This document shows positions 1 to 6,483 of a stretch of 29,142 nt of DNA, piece after piece. The stretch covers positions 1-29,142 of the forward strand of contig CAZUCE010000047.1 of the NCBI GenBank assembly GCA_964619265.1. Reading direction: 5' to 3'. Numbering within the stretch: position 1 is the stretch's first letter; each line of letters begins with the position of its first letter. The position numbers and the translations under genes are program-made. Below the pieces are notes generated by a model. The model was not told the DNA's origin, did not search any database, and was given only the letters and a program-made list of their open reading frames with translations. The stretch comes from CAZUCE01 sp964619265 (GTDB taxonomy: Bacteria; Planctomycetota; UBA1135; GCA-002686595).

Positions 1-96
1 GGCTCGGACTTGGGAAGCGCGGTAGGCGGATTCTCGACCCGAGGGGGGCGATGGGGTTGGCTGGGGTTGGCCCAAGGCGACCTCCTAGACTTCAAC

Positions 97-690
97 ATGC
101 CCGTACCTGCCCGCTTTCTGACCGAACTCATCGAGCACGAAGGCAGTGTGCCGCACATGTACTTGGACACCCGGGGTCATGTCACGGTGGGCGTTGGCCT
201 GCTGTTGGCCTCGAGCCGCGAAGCGGAAGGGCTCGGGTTTGTGGAACGTCACAGCGGGCGCCCGGCTTCCAGGTCGGAGATCCAACTCGACTGGCAGCGC
301 GTTCGCGGCGAGCCAGCCGGACGCGTGGCGGCCGACTACGAACGCGTGACCCGCCTGGAGCTGCCCGCGATGCAGATCCGCCGTGAGCTCTCTAGACGCG
401 TCGACCAGTTTCAGGTCGGCTTGCGCCGGACTTTTGAGAATTACGACCGCTACCCCGACGACGTGCGGCTCGCCTTGCTCGACATGGCCTTCAATCTGGG
501 CCTTCGCGGACTGACCGCGAAGTTCCCGAAATTTTGCGGCGCCATTCGCCGCGGAGATTGGCCTGCGGCGGCCAAGGAGTCCGCGCGGCGCGGCATCGCC
601 TCGAGGCGCAACGAGTACGTGCGGACTCTGCTGGCCGGTACGCCGAAGGAGTCTTCCTGGGGCGGCGGACTCGGCTCCGAATCGGACTAA
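97..690 (+). CDS. T4-type lysozyme (GH24-like) muramidase
   Basis: Likely hydrolyses the beta-1,4 bond between N-acetylmuramic acid and N-acetylglucosamine in peptidoglycan. From the ATG at 97 the protein is 197 residues. The catalytic triad of T4 lysozyme is visible near the N-terminus: Glu15 (in HEG), Asp24 (in LDTRG) and Thr30 (in VTVGVG). Their spacing of 9 and 6 residues equals that of Glu11-Asp20-Thr26 in T4 lysozyme. A second conserved helix, LLDMAFNLG, lies near residue 130. The reading frame is open upstream to a TTG at position 10, but the extra 29 residues are low complexity and the GH24 fold starts just after residue 30 of that longer form, so I chose the ATG. I see no signal peptide or membrane segment. 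No holin, spanin or other phage gene is adjacent within the window; the left side is cut off. It is convergent with sodA. Family is well supported; the biological role (phage remnant or cell-wall remodelling) is not. Confidence 0.8.
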   Translation: MPVPARFLTELIEHEGSVPHMYLDTRGHVTVGVGLLLASSREAEGLGFVERHSGRPASRSEIQLDWQRVRGEPAGRVAADYERVTRLELPAMQIRRELSRRVDQFQVGLRRTFENYDRYPDDVRLALLDMAFNLGLRGLTAKFPKFCGAIRRGDWPAAAKESARRGIASRRNEYVRTLLAGTPKESSWGGGLGSESD

Positions 691-702
691 CCGGACCCTA
701 TT

Positions 703-740
703 CAAAAAGGCGAGCTCCCCGTTCGCCGGCGAGCTCGCCT
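703..740 (-). terminator. Intrinsic terminator of the mnt-sodA operon
   Basis: A perfect 10-bp inverted repeat (AGGCGAGCTC at 708-717 and its complement at 731-740) with a 13-nt loop. Read on the minus strand, the stem runs directly into TTTTT. It starts 32 nt past the sodA stop codon. The plus-strand reading has no U-tract, so it serves the minus-strand transcript. This is one of the few clear rho-independent terminators in the window. Confidence 0.85.
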
Positions 741-772
741 CAAGAACCTTGGGGTTCGCTAGCGTGCGTGGG

Positions 773-1387
773 TCAGCCCTTCAGGCGACCAAAGCGCTGG
801 TTGACCGCGTCCCAGTTGACGACGTTCCACCAGGCCTTCAGGTACTCCGGCCGGCGGTTTTCGTAGGTCAGGTAGTAGGCGTGTTCCCACACGTCGTTGC
901 CCAGCAGGACCTCGTGGCCGCTTGAGATCGGCGTGTCCTGGTTCGGCGTCGCGACGATTTCGAGGCGCTTCTGACCATTCAGGGTCAGCCAAACCCAGCC
1001 GGATCCGAACTGTCCGCCGCCGGCGGCGTTGAACTGCTCCTTGAAGTTGTCGAAGGAGGTGAAGGACGAGTCGATCGCGGAGGCCAGTTCGCCCGTGGGG
1101 TTGCCGCCGCCGTTTGGGCCCATCAGGGTCCAAAACAGGGTGTGGTTGGCGTGCCCGCCGCCGTGGTTGCGGACGGCGCCGCGAATGTCGTCCGGGACCG
1201 AGCCCAAGTCACGCAGCAGGTCGTCGATCGGCTTGTCGGCGAGCGCCGGGTGCTTGGCCAGCGCGTCGTTCAGCTTGTTGACGTAGGCCTGGTGGTGGAA
1301 GTCGTGATGCAACTGCATCGTGCGCTCGTTGATGGTGGGAGCGAGCGCGTCGTAGCCGTAGGGCAGCGGCGGAAGTTCGTGGGCCAT
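773..1387 (-). CDS. sodA: Superoxide dismutase, Mn-type of the Fe/Mn family
   Basis: Converts superoxide to oxygen and hydrogen peroxide, probably in the cytoplasm since no signal peptide is visible. The 204-residue length is typical. The four metal ligands are His27 (in LHHDFHHQ), His82 (in NHTLFW), Asp165 and His169 (in DVWEHAYY). Signs of the manganese type are GGGH before the second ligand and the glutamine in NQD (Gln150, equivalent to E. coli SodA Gln146). Iron enzymes usually carry their active-site glutamine near the second ligand instead. Cambialistic activity cannot be excluded from sequence. It is the last gene of the manganese-import block, 62 nt after mntD, and is followed by the terminator at 703-740. 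It is therefore likely cotranscribed with the importer. There is no purine-rich ribosome binding site before the ATG. Confidence 0.95.
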   Translation of the reverse strand: MAHELPPLPYGYDALAPTINERTMQLHHDFHHQAYVNKLNDALAKHPALADKPIDDLLRDLGSVPDDIRGAVRNHGGGHANHTLFWTLMGPNGGGNPTGELASAIDSSFTSFDNFKEQFNAAGGGQFGSGWVWLTLNGQKRLEIVATPNQDTPISSGHEVLLGNDVWEHAYYLTYENRRPEYLKAWWNVVNWDAVNQRFGRLKG

Positions 1388-1449
1388 GGCGGGGGCTTTT
1401 GGAGGGGTGGAGAGAATCGCAGAGGGGCGAGGGCGGACTCGCCCAGGCG

Positions 1450-2409
1450 TTAGCTAGGCGGAAGTGTAGGCGAGCTGCGCGGTAGTTCCACTGCCCGCCG
1501 CCCGGCCCGGGTTCCGGTCCAGGCGGCTCCCAGGGCAAGTTGGAGCCCAAGAACCACAGCGATCGTCCCTGCGGCGCTCCAGGCCGGTCCCAGATCGAGG
1601 GCCATGGGCAGGCGGCTCGAGAGACCGTATCCGAGGAGGACGCCGGTGCTGGCGAAGGCCAGGGCAGCCCCGTGAAGCGTCCCGAAGCCACGTGTGGTGA
1701 TCCGAGCCGTGGCGGCGGGGCCAAGGAACAAGGCGACCGTAACGAGGGTTCCAACGGCCTCGAAGGCGGCTACGGCGGCCAAGGCCACCAGCGCCGTATG
1801 CAAGGAGCGCTGGAGGCCGGGCCGTCCGGCGACCAGGGCGAGGTGTCCAGGATCGAACCCGAGGAGTTTCCAACGACGCCAGCAGATCGCCCCGAGCCCG
1901 GCGGTGAGGGCGAATACGAAGGCCAGGAGCCCGAACTGGGGCGGCAGGCGCAGGAGCTGACTCGCAGCGAGCGGAGGGACGTCCGGTGCCAGGGGCCAAA
2001 ACAACAGTTCGAGTTGACCATTCAAGACGTGGCTTGCGTCCAGGTCGACGTTGCCGCCCAGTCCCAATTCGAGCATGAGGACGCCAGCTGCGAAGAACAC
2101 CGGAAATACACAAGCGATGGCGGTGCCGCGCTCGAAGCCGGTGATACGGCCCATGGCTTCGACAGCGAGGACCGCAGCGAGTGCGGCCAGAGCGCCGCCG
2201 ATCAGCAGGGCGAGCGAATCCCGTTCGCCGCGCACCAGGAACGCAAGCACGAGACCGGGGAGCACGGCGTGCGCCAGGGCGTCGGCCAGCATGGCTTCCC
2301 GGCGCAGCACCAAGCCGCAGCCAAGGAACGCGCAGGTCCAAGCCGCGAGCAGCGCGCAGGCGAGTGGTACGGCATCGAGAGTCAGGAAGCGTTCGAGGAC
2401 CGGGCTCAT
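1450..2409 (-). CDS. mntD: Manganese ABC transporter, second membrane permease
   Basis: Integral membrane subunit of an ABC-3 family metal importer (ZnuB/MntB/TroCD type). It is 319 residues and almost entirely hydrophobic, with about eight membrane segments. The family signature is recognisable near residue 40 as ALAHAVLPG, and a second conserved stretch, AFEAVGTLVTVALFLGPAATA, lies near residue 210. Its ATG overlaps the stop codon of the preceding permease gene by four bases (ATGA), so the two are translationally coupled and probably form a heterodimeric pore. The tail after about residue 295 is polar and low in complexity. Manganese is favoured over zinc because of the neighbouring mntR and sodA; the permease sequence alone does not decide this. 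The symbol follows the B. subtilis mntABCD naming. Confidence 0.85.
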   Translation of the reverse strand: MSPVLERFLTLDAVPLACALLAAWTCAFLGCGLVLRREAMLADALAHAVLPGLVLAFLVRGERDSLALLIGGALAALAAVLAVEAMGRITGFERGTAIACVFPVFFAAGVLMLELGLGGNVDLDASHVLNGQLELLFWPLAPDVPPLAASQLLRLPPQFGLLAFVFALTAGLGAICWRRWKLLGFDPGHLALVAGRPGLQRSLHTALVALAAVAAFEAVGTLVTVALFLGPAATARITTRGFGTLHGAALAFASTGVLLGYGLSSRLPMALDLGPAWSAAGTIAVVLGLQLALGAAWTGTRAGRRAVELPRSSPTLPPS

Positions 2410-3302
2410 GGATTCACCGCCGAGGACTCAAGTTCCCGTCGCAAGCGCGCGCGGGAACGGCGCACCGCCAGCCATCCGGTGCGCGGCGCGAACCCTTGGA
2501 TCAGCCCAGCGACCATGCCCAGGAGGACCACGATGGCCGGGCCGGTTGGGAGATTCGGAACGGCCGCGGAGGCTAGCGCTCCCGCGATGGCCCCGGCTGC
2601 GCCGATCGCACTGGCCAGCAGGATCCAAGCGGAGAACCGTCGCGTCAGTGGGCGGGCCGCGGCAGCGGGAAGCACGAGGAATCCCAGCACGAGCAAGAGC
2701 CCCACGCTCGGGAGCGCGACCAGGGTGACGGCACCGAGCTGAAGCCCGAACAAGGCGGCGGCGACCTCGGGAGAAACGCCCGCCGTGCGCGCTTGATCGG
2801 GGTCAAAGCCGGTCCACAGCAGTGCGCGATAGGTGAGCCGCAGCGCGATCAGGCTGAACAACGCGAGTCCGGCGAACAACCACGCGTCCTGGCTGAGCAA
2901 GGTAGCGGCCTGGCCGAAGATCCAGCGATCAAGCCCCCCGGCGGCTGCCCCCGAGCGCTGGATCACGCCGAGCAGAACGAGTCCAAGCCCAAAGAAGGTC
3001 GAGAGCACCGCACCGGTTGCGGCGTCCGCGGCCAGCCGCGTGCGAGAAACCAGCAGCTCGATGGATGCTTGGGCCGCGAGGGCAAACAGCGCCGCTCCCG
3101 CGAGCAGCAGCGGCAGCGAGCGGGCCGGCCAGCCCAGCAGCGGCGCGAGCAGGAAGGCACTGGCGACTCCCGGAAGCGCGGCATGGCCCATCGCGTCGAC
3201 CACCAGTACGCGGCGGCGCGCGATGGCGAATGCCCCGAGGGCACCGGCGTTGGCGCCGAGCAATCCAAGCCCTGCGGCAACCACGAACGTGTTGTGCTCC
3301 AA
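2406..3302 (-). CDS. mntC: Manganese ABC transporter, first membrane permease
   Basis: Integral membrane subunit of an ABC-3 family importer, 298 residues with about eight to nine hydrophobic segments. The family signature appears near residue 40 as AMGHAALPGVASAF. A conserved segment near residue 200 (GAVTLVALPSVGLLLVLGFL) corresponds to the helix-rich core that contacts the substrate-binding protein. It lies 33 nt after mntB and its TGA overlaps the ATG of mntD. The presence of two different permease genes matches TroCD/MntCD-type systems, in contrast to ZnuB-type systems with one. Metal choice is inferred from context (mntR, Mn-type sodA). The last 25 residues are arginine-rich, consistent with a cytoplasmic tail. 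Confidence 0.86.
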   Translation of the reverse strand: MEHNTFVVAAGLGLLGANAGALGAFAIARRRVLVVDAMGHAALPGVASAFLLAPLLGWPARSLPLLLAGAALFALAAQASIELLVSRTRLAADAATGAVLSTFFGLGLVLLGVIQRSGAAAGGLDRWIFGQAATLLSQDAWLFAGLALFSLIALRLTYRALLWTGFDPDQARTAGVSPEVAAALFGLQLGAVTLVALPSVGLLLVLGFLVLPAAAARPLTRRFSAWILLASAIGAAGAIAGALASAAVPNLPTGPAIVVLLGMVAGLIQGFAPRTGWLAVRRSRARLRRELESSAVNP

Positions 3303-3335
3303 GGTTGCCGTCCCGCGTAGTAGGGGGGGCTTGGC

Positions 3336-4091
3336 TCAGGCGCTCGAGGCGGTCGCCGCCGCGGCGCCGAAGGCGTTGCTCAGGTTGTCGCGCGACAAAG
3401 CGTTCTCGACCGGGCCCTCCGAGATCACACGGCCCGCGAGCAGCAGGGCCCGATCAAAGTGCTGGGCAACCGAATTCAGATCGTGATGGACCACGACCGC
3501 GGTGCCGCCGTTTCGCGAGTAATCCCCGAGGAGTTCGTGCAAGGTAGCCGTCGAGGCGGCATCGATCCCGCGGAACGGTTCGTCGAGCAGCAGCAAGTCG
3601 GCCTCGGCGCACAGGGCGCGGGCCAGGAACACGCGCTGCTGCTGGCCACCGGACAGCTCGCCGATCGGCCGCTCGCCGAGGTCCTCGAGTCCGACCCGAT
3701 CGAGGGCGCGGTGGGCGTGCAGATGGTCCTCGCGACGAAGCCGTCCGAGCCAGCCCAGCCGCCCGTAGCGTCCGGTGGTGACGACATCGAGCGCCGTGAT
3801 CGGGTAGGTCCAGTCCACCGCGTCACGCTGGGGAACGTAGGCCACGCGCATTCGCATGCGAGCGAGAGGATGCCCGAAGAAGAGCGCGCGCCCGGTCAGC
3901 GGCTTTTCCAGCCCCAGCGTCGCACGCAACAGGCTGCTCTTGCCGGCGCCGTTCGGGCCGCAGATTGCGGTGCGCGAGCCGGCGACCACGTCCCAGTTGG
4001 TCGGGGCCAAGGCGAGCCGATCGCCGTAGGCAACCGAGAGTTCGCGCAAAGAGAGCGGCGCGGCGCTGGAAGAGTCACTTCGGCGGATCAT
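3336..4091 (-). CDS. mntB: Manganese ABC transporter, ATP-binding subunit
   Basis: Cytoplasmic ATPase that drives the MntCD permease; 251 residues. Walker A is GPNGAGKS at 45-52, the Q-loop is PQRD near 87-90, the ABC signature is LSGGQQQR at 146-153 and Walker B is LLLLDEP at 166-172, followed by the H-loop in VVHHDL. The stretch after the Q-loop, AVDWTYPITALDVV, is characteristic of the Mn/Zn importer branch of the ABC family, which separates it from general ABC ATPases. The gene begins 8 nt after mntA ends, so both are on one transcript. The ligand is inferred to be manganese from the gene neighbourhood. Confidence 0.9.
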   Translation of the reverse strand: MIRRSDSSSAAPLSLRELSVAYGDRLALAPTNWDVVAGSRTAICGPNGAGKSSLLRATLGLEKPLTGRALFFGHPLARMRMRVAYVPQRDAVDWTYPITALDVVTTGRYGRLGWLGRLRREDHLHAHRALDRVGLEDLGERPIGELSGGQQQRVFLARALCAEADLLLLDEPFRGIDAASTATLHELLGDYSRNGGTAVVVHHDLNSVAQHFDRALLLAGRVISEGPVENALSRDNLSNAFGAAAATASSA

Positions 4092-4099
4092 CGCGTGCC

Positions 4100-5146
4100 C
4101 TAAAGGCGCTCCGGACTCTGTTGCAGATCCTGCTCGGACCAGTGCGAGGCGGTGCCGCCCAGCGCCAGCGTGATCGTCTCCACGTTGTGGCGGAACATTC
4201 CGATCACCGTGTCGGCGCCGGAACCCGCGGGTCCGGTCGCGTCGGAGTAGAGCTGGCCAGCGAGCTGAACCTGATGACCGCGCGCGGCCGCGCCTTCGAT
4301 CAAGGCGCGCAGGCCCTGGGTTGAAACGGTGCTCTCACCAAACAGCGCAGGGACTTCTCGCTCGACCAACAGGTCGACGAGCTCTACAACCCGCTGCAGG
4401 CCGGCTTCCGATTCGGTGCTGAGCCCTTGCAGTCCGCGAACTTCAAGTCCGTAGCGCCGGCCGAGGTAGCCGAAGGCATCGTGGGAGGTGACGAGCAGGC
4501 GTTTGGGGGCTGGAATCGTACCCAGCGTTTCTGCGGCCCAGGCGTCCACGCGCTCGAGTTCGTCCACGAGTTGTTCGCCGCGCGCAAGGACTGCTTCGCG
4601 TTCGGCTTCACGGGACTCCGGAAAAGACGCCGCGAGTTCGCCCGCGAAACCGCGAACGACGTGCGCCCACAGGCTGGGGTCCATCCACACGTGGGGGTCG
4701 TGGGAGCCGCCCGATTCGGTGGTCGAGATCAAAGCGGAGGCGTCCAGCCAGTTCTCGCCGAGCCACAACGACGTGCCCGTCGCGGCGGTGCGTTCCAGGG
4801 CCGGCAGGAGCTGAGCCTCCAAGTGAAGGCCGAGGGCGACCACGACCGGTGCGTCGAGCAGGGCTTGCACCTCTTCGCGCCCGGCCCGGAACAGGTGCGG
4901 ATCGATGCCTGGTCCCATCAAACTGCGGACCTCCAGGCCAACCGGTCCGGCGACCTGCTCGGCGACGTCGGCCAGCATCGTCACCGTGGTCAGGATCAGG
5001 CTGCCTTCGCGCAATTCGAGGGACCCGGAAGGATTTCCGGGGGTCTGCTGCACCCCCGGCGAGCAGGCGCAGGCCAGCCCGATCGCCAGCCAGCCGGCGA
5101 GGCTGGACCGCAGGGGGCGGGAGGGGGCATCGGGTAGGGATCGCAC
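4100..5146 (-). CDS. mntA: Manganese-binding periplasmic lipoprotein of the ABC importer
   Basis: Extracytoplasmic metal-binding protein (cluster A-I, PsaA/TroA/ZnuA family) that delivers the ion to MntCD. It has 348 residues, with a signal peptide in the first 25 or so. A cysteine at 26 or 28 (GLACAC) is the probable lipid anchor, although neither fits the lipobox perfectly. The four expected metal ligands are His84 (in DPHLF), His152 (in DPHVW), Glu271 (in FGEST) and Asp302 (in YSDATG). There is no His/Asp-rich loop of the kind common in zinc-specific ZnuA proteins, which favours manganese. The start is a GTG; no better start is seen before the signal peptide, and there is no ribosome binding site. 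It is the first gene after the promoter and operator region at 5147-5239. Confidence 0.88.
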   Translation of the reverse strand: MRSLPDAPSRPLRSSLAGWLAIGLACACSPGVQQTPGNPSGSLELREGSLILTTVTMLADVAEQVAGPVGLEVRSLMGPGIDPHLFRAGREEVQALLDAPVVVALGLHLEAQLLPALERTAATGTSLWLGENWLDASALISTTESGGSHDPHVWMDPSLWAHVVRGFAGELAASFPESREAEREAVLARGEQLVDELERVDAWAAETLGTIPAPKRLLVTSHDAFGYLGRRYGLEVRGLQGLSTESEAGLQRVVELVDLLVEREVPALFGESTVSTQGLRALIEGAAARGHQVQLAGQLYSDATGPAGSGADTVIGMFRHNVETITLALGGTASHWSEQDLQQSPERL

Positions 5147-5166
5147 AGGAAGGGAGGAGCTCGTCC

Positions 5167-5180
5167 GTAGCTCGAGCTAC
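5167..5180. promoter_or_regulatory. Putative MntR operator, site proximal to mntA
   Basis: Perfect 14-bp palindrome GTAGCTCGAGCTAC, beginning 21 nt upstream of the mntA start codon. It shares the pattern GTAGC-N4-GCTAC with the second site at 5184-5197. The centres are 17 bp apart. The E. coli MntR box, as I remember it, has an ATAGC-N4-GCTAT core, which is the same design with one outer base changed. On the proposed promoter this site covers the expected transcription start. Confidence 0.65.
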
Positions 5181-5209
5181 ACGGTAGCCTGGGCTACGGT
5201 TCTGTCCAA
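5181..5209 (-). promoter_or_regulatory. Putative sigma-70-type promoter of the mntABCD-sodA operon
   Basis: Read on the minus strand, TTGGAC (5209-5204) and TACCGT (5186-5181) are separated by 17 nt, a plausible -35/-10 pair. The -10 match is modest (TAnnnT only). The two palindromes overlap the spacer and -10 region, and the start point (about 5174), which is a usual arrangement for a repressor. This is inferred from spacing only. Confidence 0.45.
5184..5197. promoter_or_regulatory. Putative MntR operator, site distal to mntA
   Basis: Second palindrome, GTAGCCTGGGCTAC: perfect 6-bp arms around a 2-nt centre. It keeps the GTAGC-N4-GCTAC pattern of the neighbouring site but has a different centre, which argues that the outer half-sites are what is conserved. 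It overlaps the spacer of the proposed mntA promoter. Confidence 0.65.
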
Positions 5210-5239
5210 GCCGGAGTCTCGAAATCCAAGGGCGGAGCG

Positions 5240-5695
5240 TCAGCGCTCGCGCGCGAAACGCTGGAACAGCTCGAGCGTTCTGGGGCTCACGTGATGCTCC
5301 ATACCCTCGGCGTCGATCTGGGCGGTTTCTTCGTCGAGCCCGAGGGCCAGCAAGAAGCGCAGCACGATTTCGTGGCGGGCCTCGCAGGCCTCGGCCAGCT
5401 CGCGGCCCTTGGGCGTCAATTCGATCGACTTGTAGGGCTCGGTGTGAGCCAGCCCATCGCGCACCAAACGGCCGACCGTGCGGCTGACCGTGACGTGACT
5501 GACGCCGAACACCCGCGCGAGATCGGCGACTCGCGCCTGACCTTTGGATTCGATCAGCTCGGCGATGGCCTCCACGTAGTCTTCGGCCACCTCGGTCGAG
5601 TGGGCGTCGCGGATGTGAGCGTAGTAACGCGCCTTGCGACCGATGGCGACTTCGCCGGCGTCCTCCCCGGGGTTTTCGGGTGCGTCGGGAGTCAC
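5240..5695 (-). CDS. mntR: Manganese-responsive DtxR-family repressor
   Basis: Cytoplasmic metal-dependent transcription regulator of 151 residues with an N-terminal winged helix (about 35-100) and a C-terminal dimerisation and metal domain. Residues matching all six metal ligands of B. subtilis MntR are present: Asp39 and Glu42 (in EDYVE), His108 (in ARHEIV), and Glu130, Glu133, His134 (in DAEGMEHH). The aspartate at the first position is typical of Mn sensors; DtxR-type iron sensors have Met there. The 35-residue N-terminal extension and overall sequence resemble the E. coli MntR branch. No SH3-like third domain is present. It starts with GTG, overlapping the lolD stop by four bases (GTGA), so translation is likely coupled to lolD. 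The gene lies upstream of the mntA promoter and operators and is probably not controlled by them. Confidence 0.92.
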   Translation of the reverse strand: MTPDAPENPGEDAGEVAIGRKARYYAHIRDAHSTEVAEDYVEAIAELIESKGQARVADLARVFGVSHVTVSRTVGRLVRDGLAHTEPYKSIELTPKGRELAEACEARHEIVLRFLLALGLDEETAQIDAEGMEHHVSPRTLELFQRFARER

Positions 5696-6483
5696 TGGGG
5701 AATCGGGACCGATGAATCGCTTTGAATCATCCCGTCCTCCATGGACAGGACACGGTCACAGCGGGCGGCGACTCGCTTGTCGTGGGTTACGAGCAGCATG
5801 GCGACCTTGCGCTGGCGCTGCTCCTCGAACAACAGCTGGAGGATCTTCTCGCCGGTTCCCGTGTCGAGATTGCCGGTCGGCTCGTCCGCGATCAAAATCG
5901 AAGGATCGTTGAACAACGCGCGGGCCAGGGCGATGCGCTGGCGCTCGCCGCCGGAGAGCTGGCTCGGGCGGTGCCCGAGTCGTTCGCCCAGACCGAATTC
6001 GGTCAGCATGCCGCGGGCCCGTTGGCGCAATTCGTTGCGGCGCTTGCGAAAGCCCCGCCGCGAGAAGTGGATCATCGCCGGCAGCAGAACGTTCTCGACC
6101 GCGGTCAGCTCGGGGAGCAAGTGATAGAACTGAAACACGAAGCCAATGGCCTGATTGCGCAGGTCGCAACGTTCGCCGGTGTCCAGCGACCAGCCGTCGC
6201 GATCGCGAACGATGACGCGCCCCTCGCTGGGGCGGTCGAGCAGGCCAAGGATGTGCAACAGCGTCGACTTGCCAGCACCGGAAGCTCCCACCAGCGCCAC
6301 GCTCTCGCCCGCGTGGAGTGCGAGGTTCACGCCGTGCAGGATTTCCATCGAGCGGTCGCCGATTTGAAACGACTTGCGGATCTCCTCGGCTTCGAGCATG
6401 ACGGGTCCGAGCGCTTCGCTGGGCTTAGCGGCCGGCAGCTTTTGTTCAGGCTCGGCTTCGGGGTCTGCGGCTTGACTACTCAT
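5692..6483 (-). CDS. lolD: Lipoprotein-releasing system ATP-binding protein
   Basis: Cytoplasmic ATPase that powers the FtsX-type permease encoded just before it, to extract lipoproteins from the inner membrane. It has 263 residues, of which the first 28 are a charged, Pro/Ala/Glu-rich extension. Walker A is GASGAGKST at 66-74, the Q-loop follows in FVFQFYHLLPELTA near 116-129, the signature is LSGGERQR at 176-183 and Walker B is LIADEP at 197-202 followed by TGNLDT. The Q-loop context and TGNLD are typical of the LolD/MacB/FtsE branch. The ATG lies inside the 3' end of the permease gene (8-nt overlap), and its stop overlaps mntR. MacB-like function is possible, but the partner's shape favours Lol. 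Confidence 0.87.
   Translation of the reverse strand: MSSQAADPEAEPEQKLPAAKPSEALGPVMLEAEEIRKSFQIGDRSMEILHGVNLALHAGESVALVGASGAGKSTLLHILGLLDRPSEGRVIVRDRDGWSLDTGERCDLRNQAIGFVFQFYHLLPELTAVENVLLPAMIHFSRRGFRKRRNELRQRARGMLTEFGLGERLGHRPSQLSGGERQRIALARALFNDPSILIADEPTGNLDTGTGEKILQLLFEEQRQRKVAMLLVTHDKRVAARCDRVLSMEDGMIQSDSSVPIPQ

Noticed and set aside
1540..2742. Plus-strand open frame of 400 codons opposite the permease genes
   Set aside because: Low-complexity Glu/Gly/Arg/Pro-rich translation with no family features; antisense to two clear overlapping ABC-3 permeases. GC-rich third positions keep the opposite frame free of stops.
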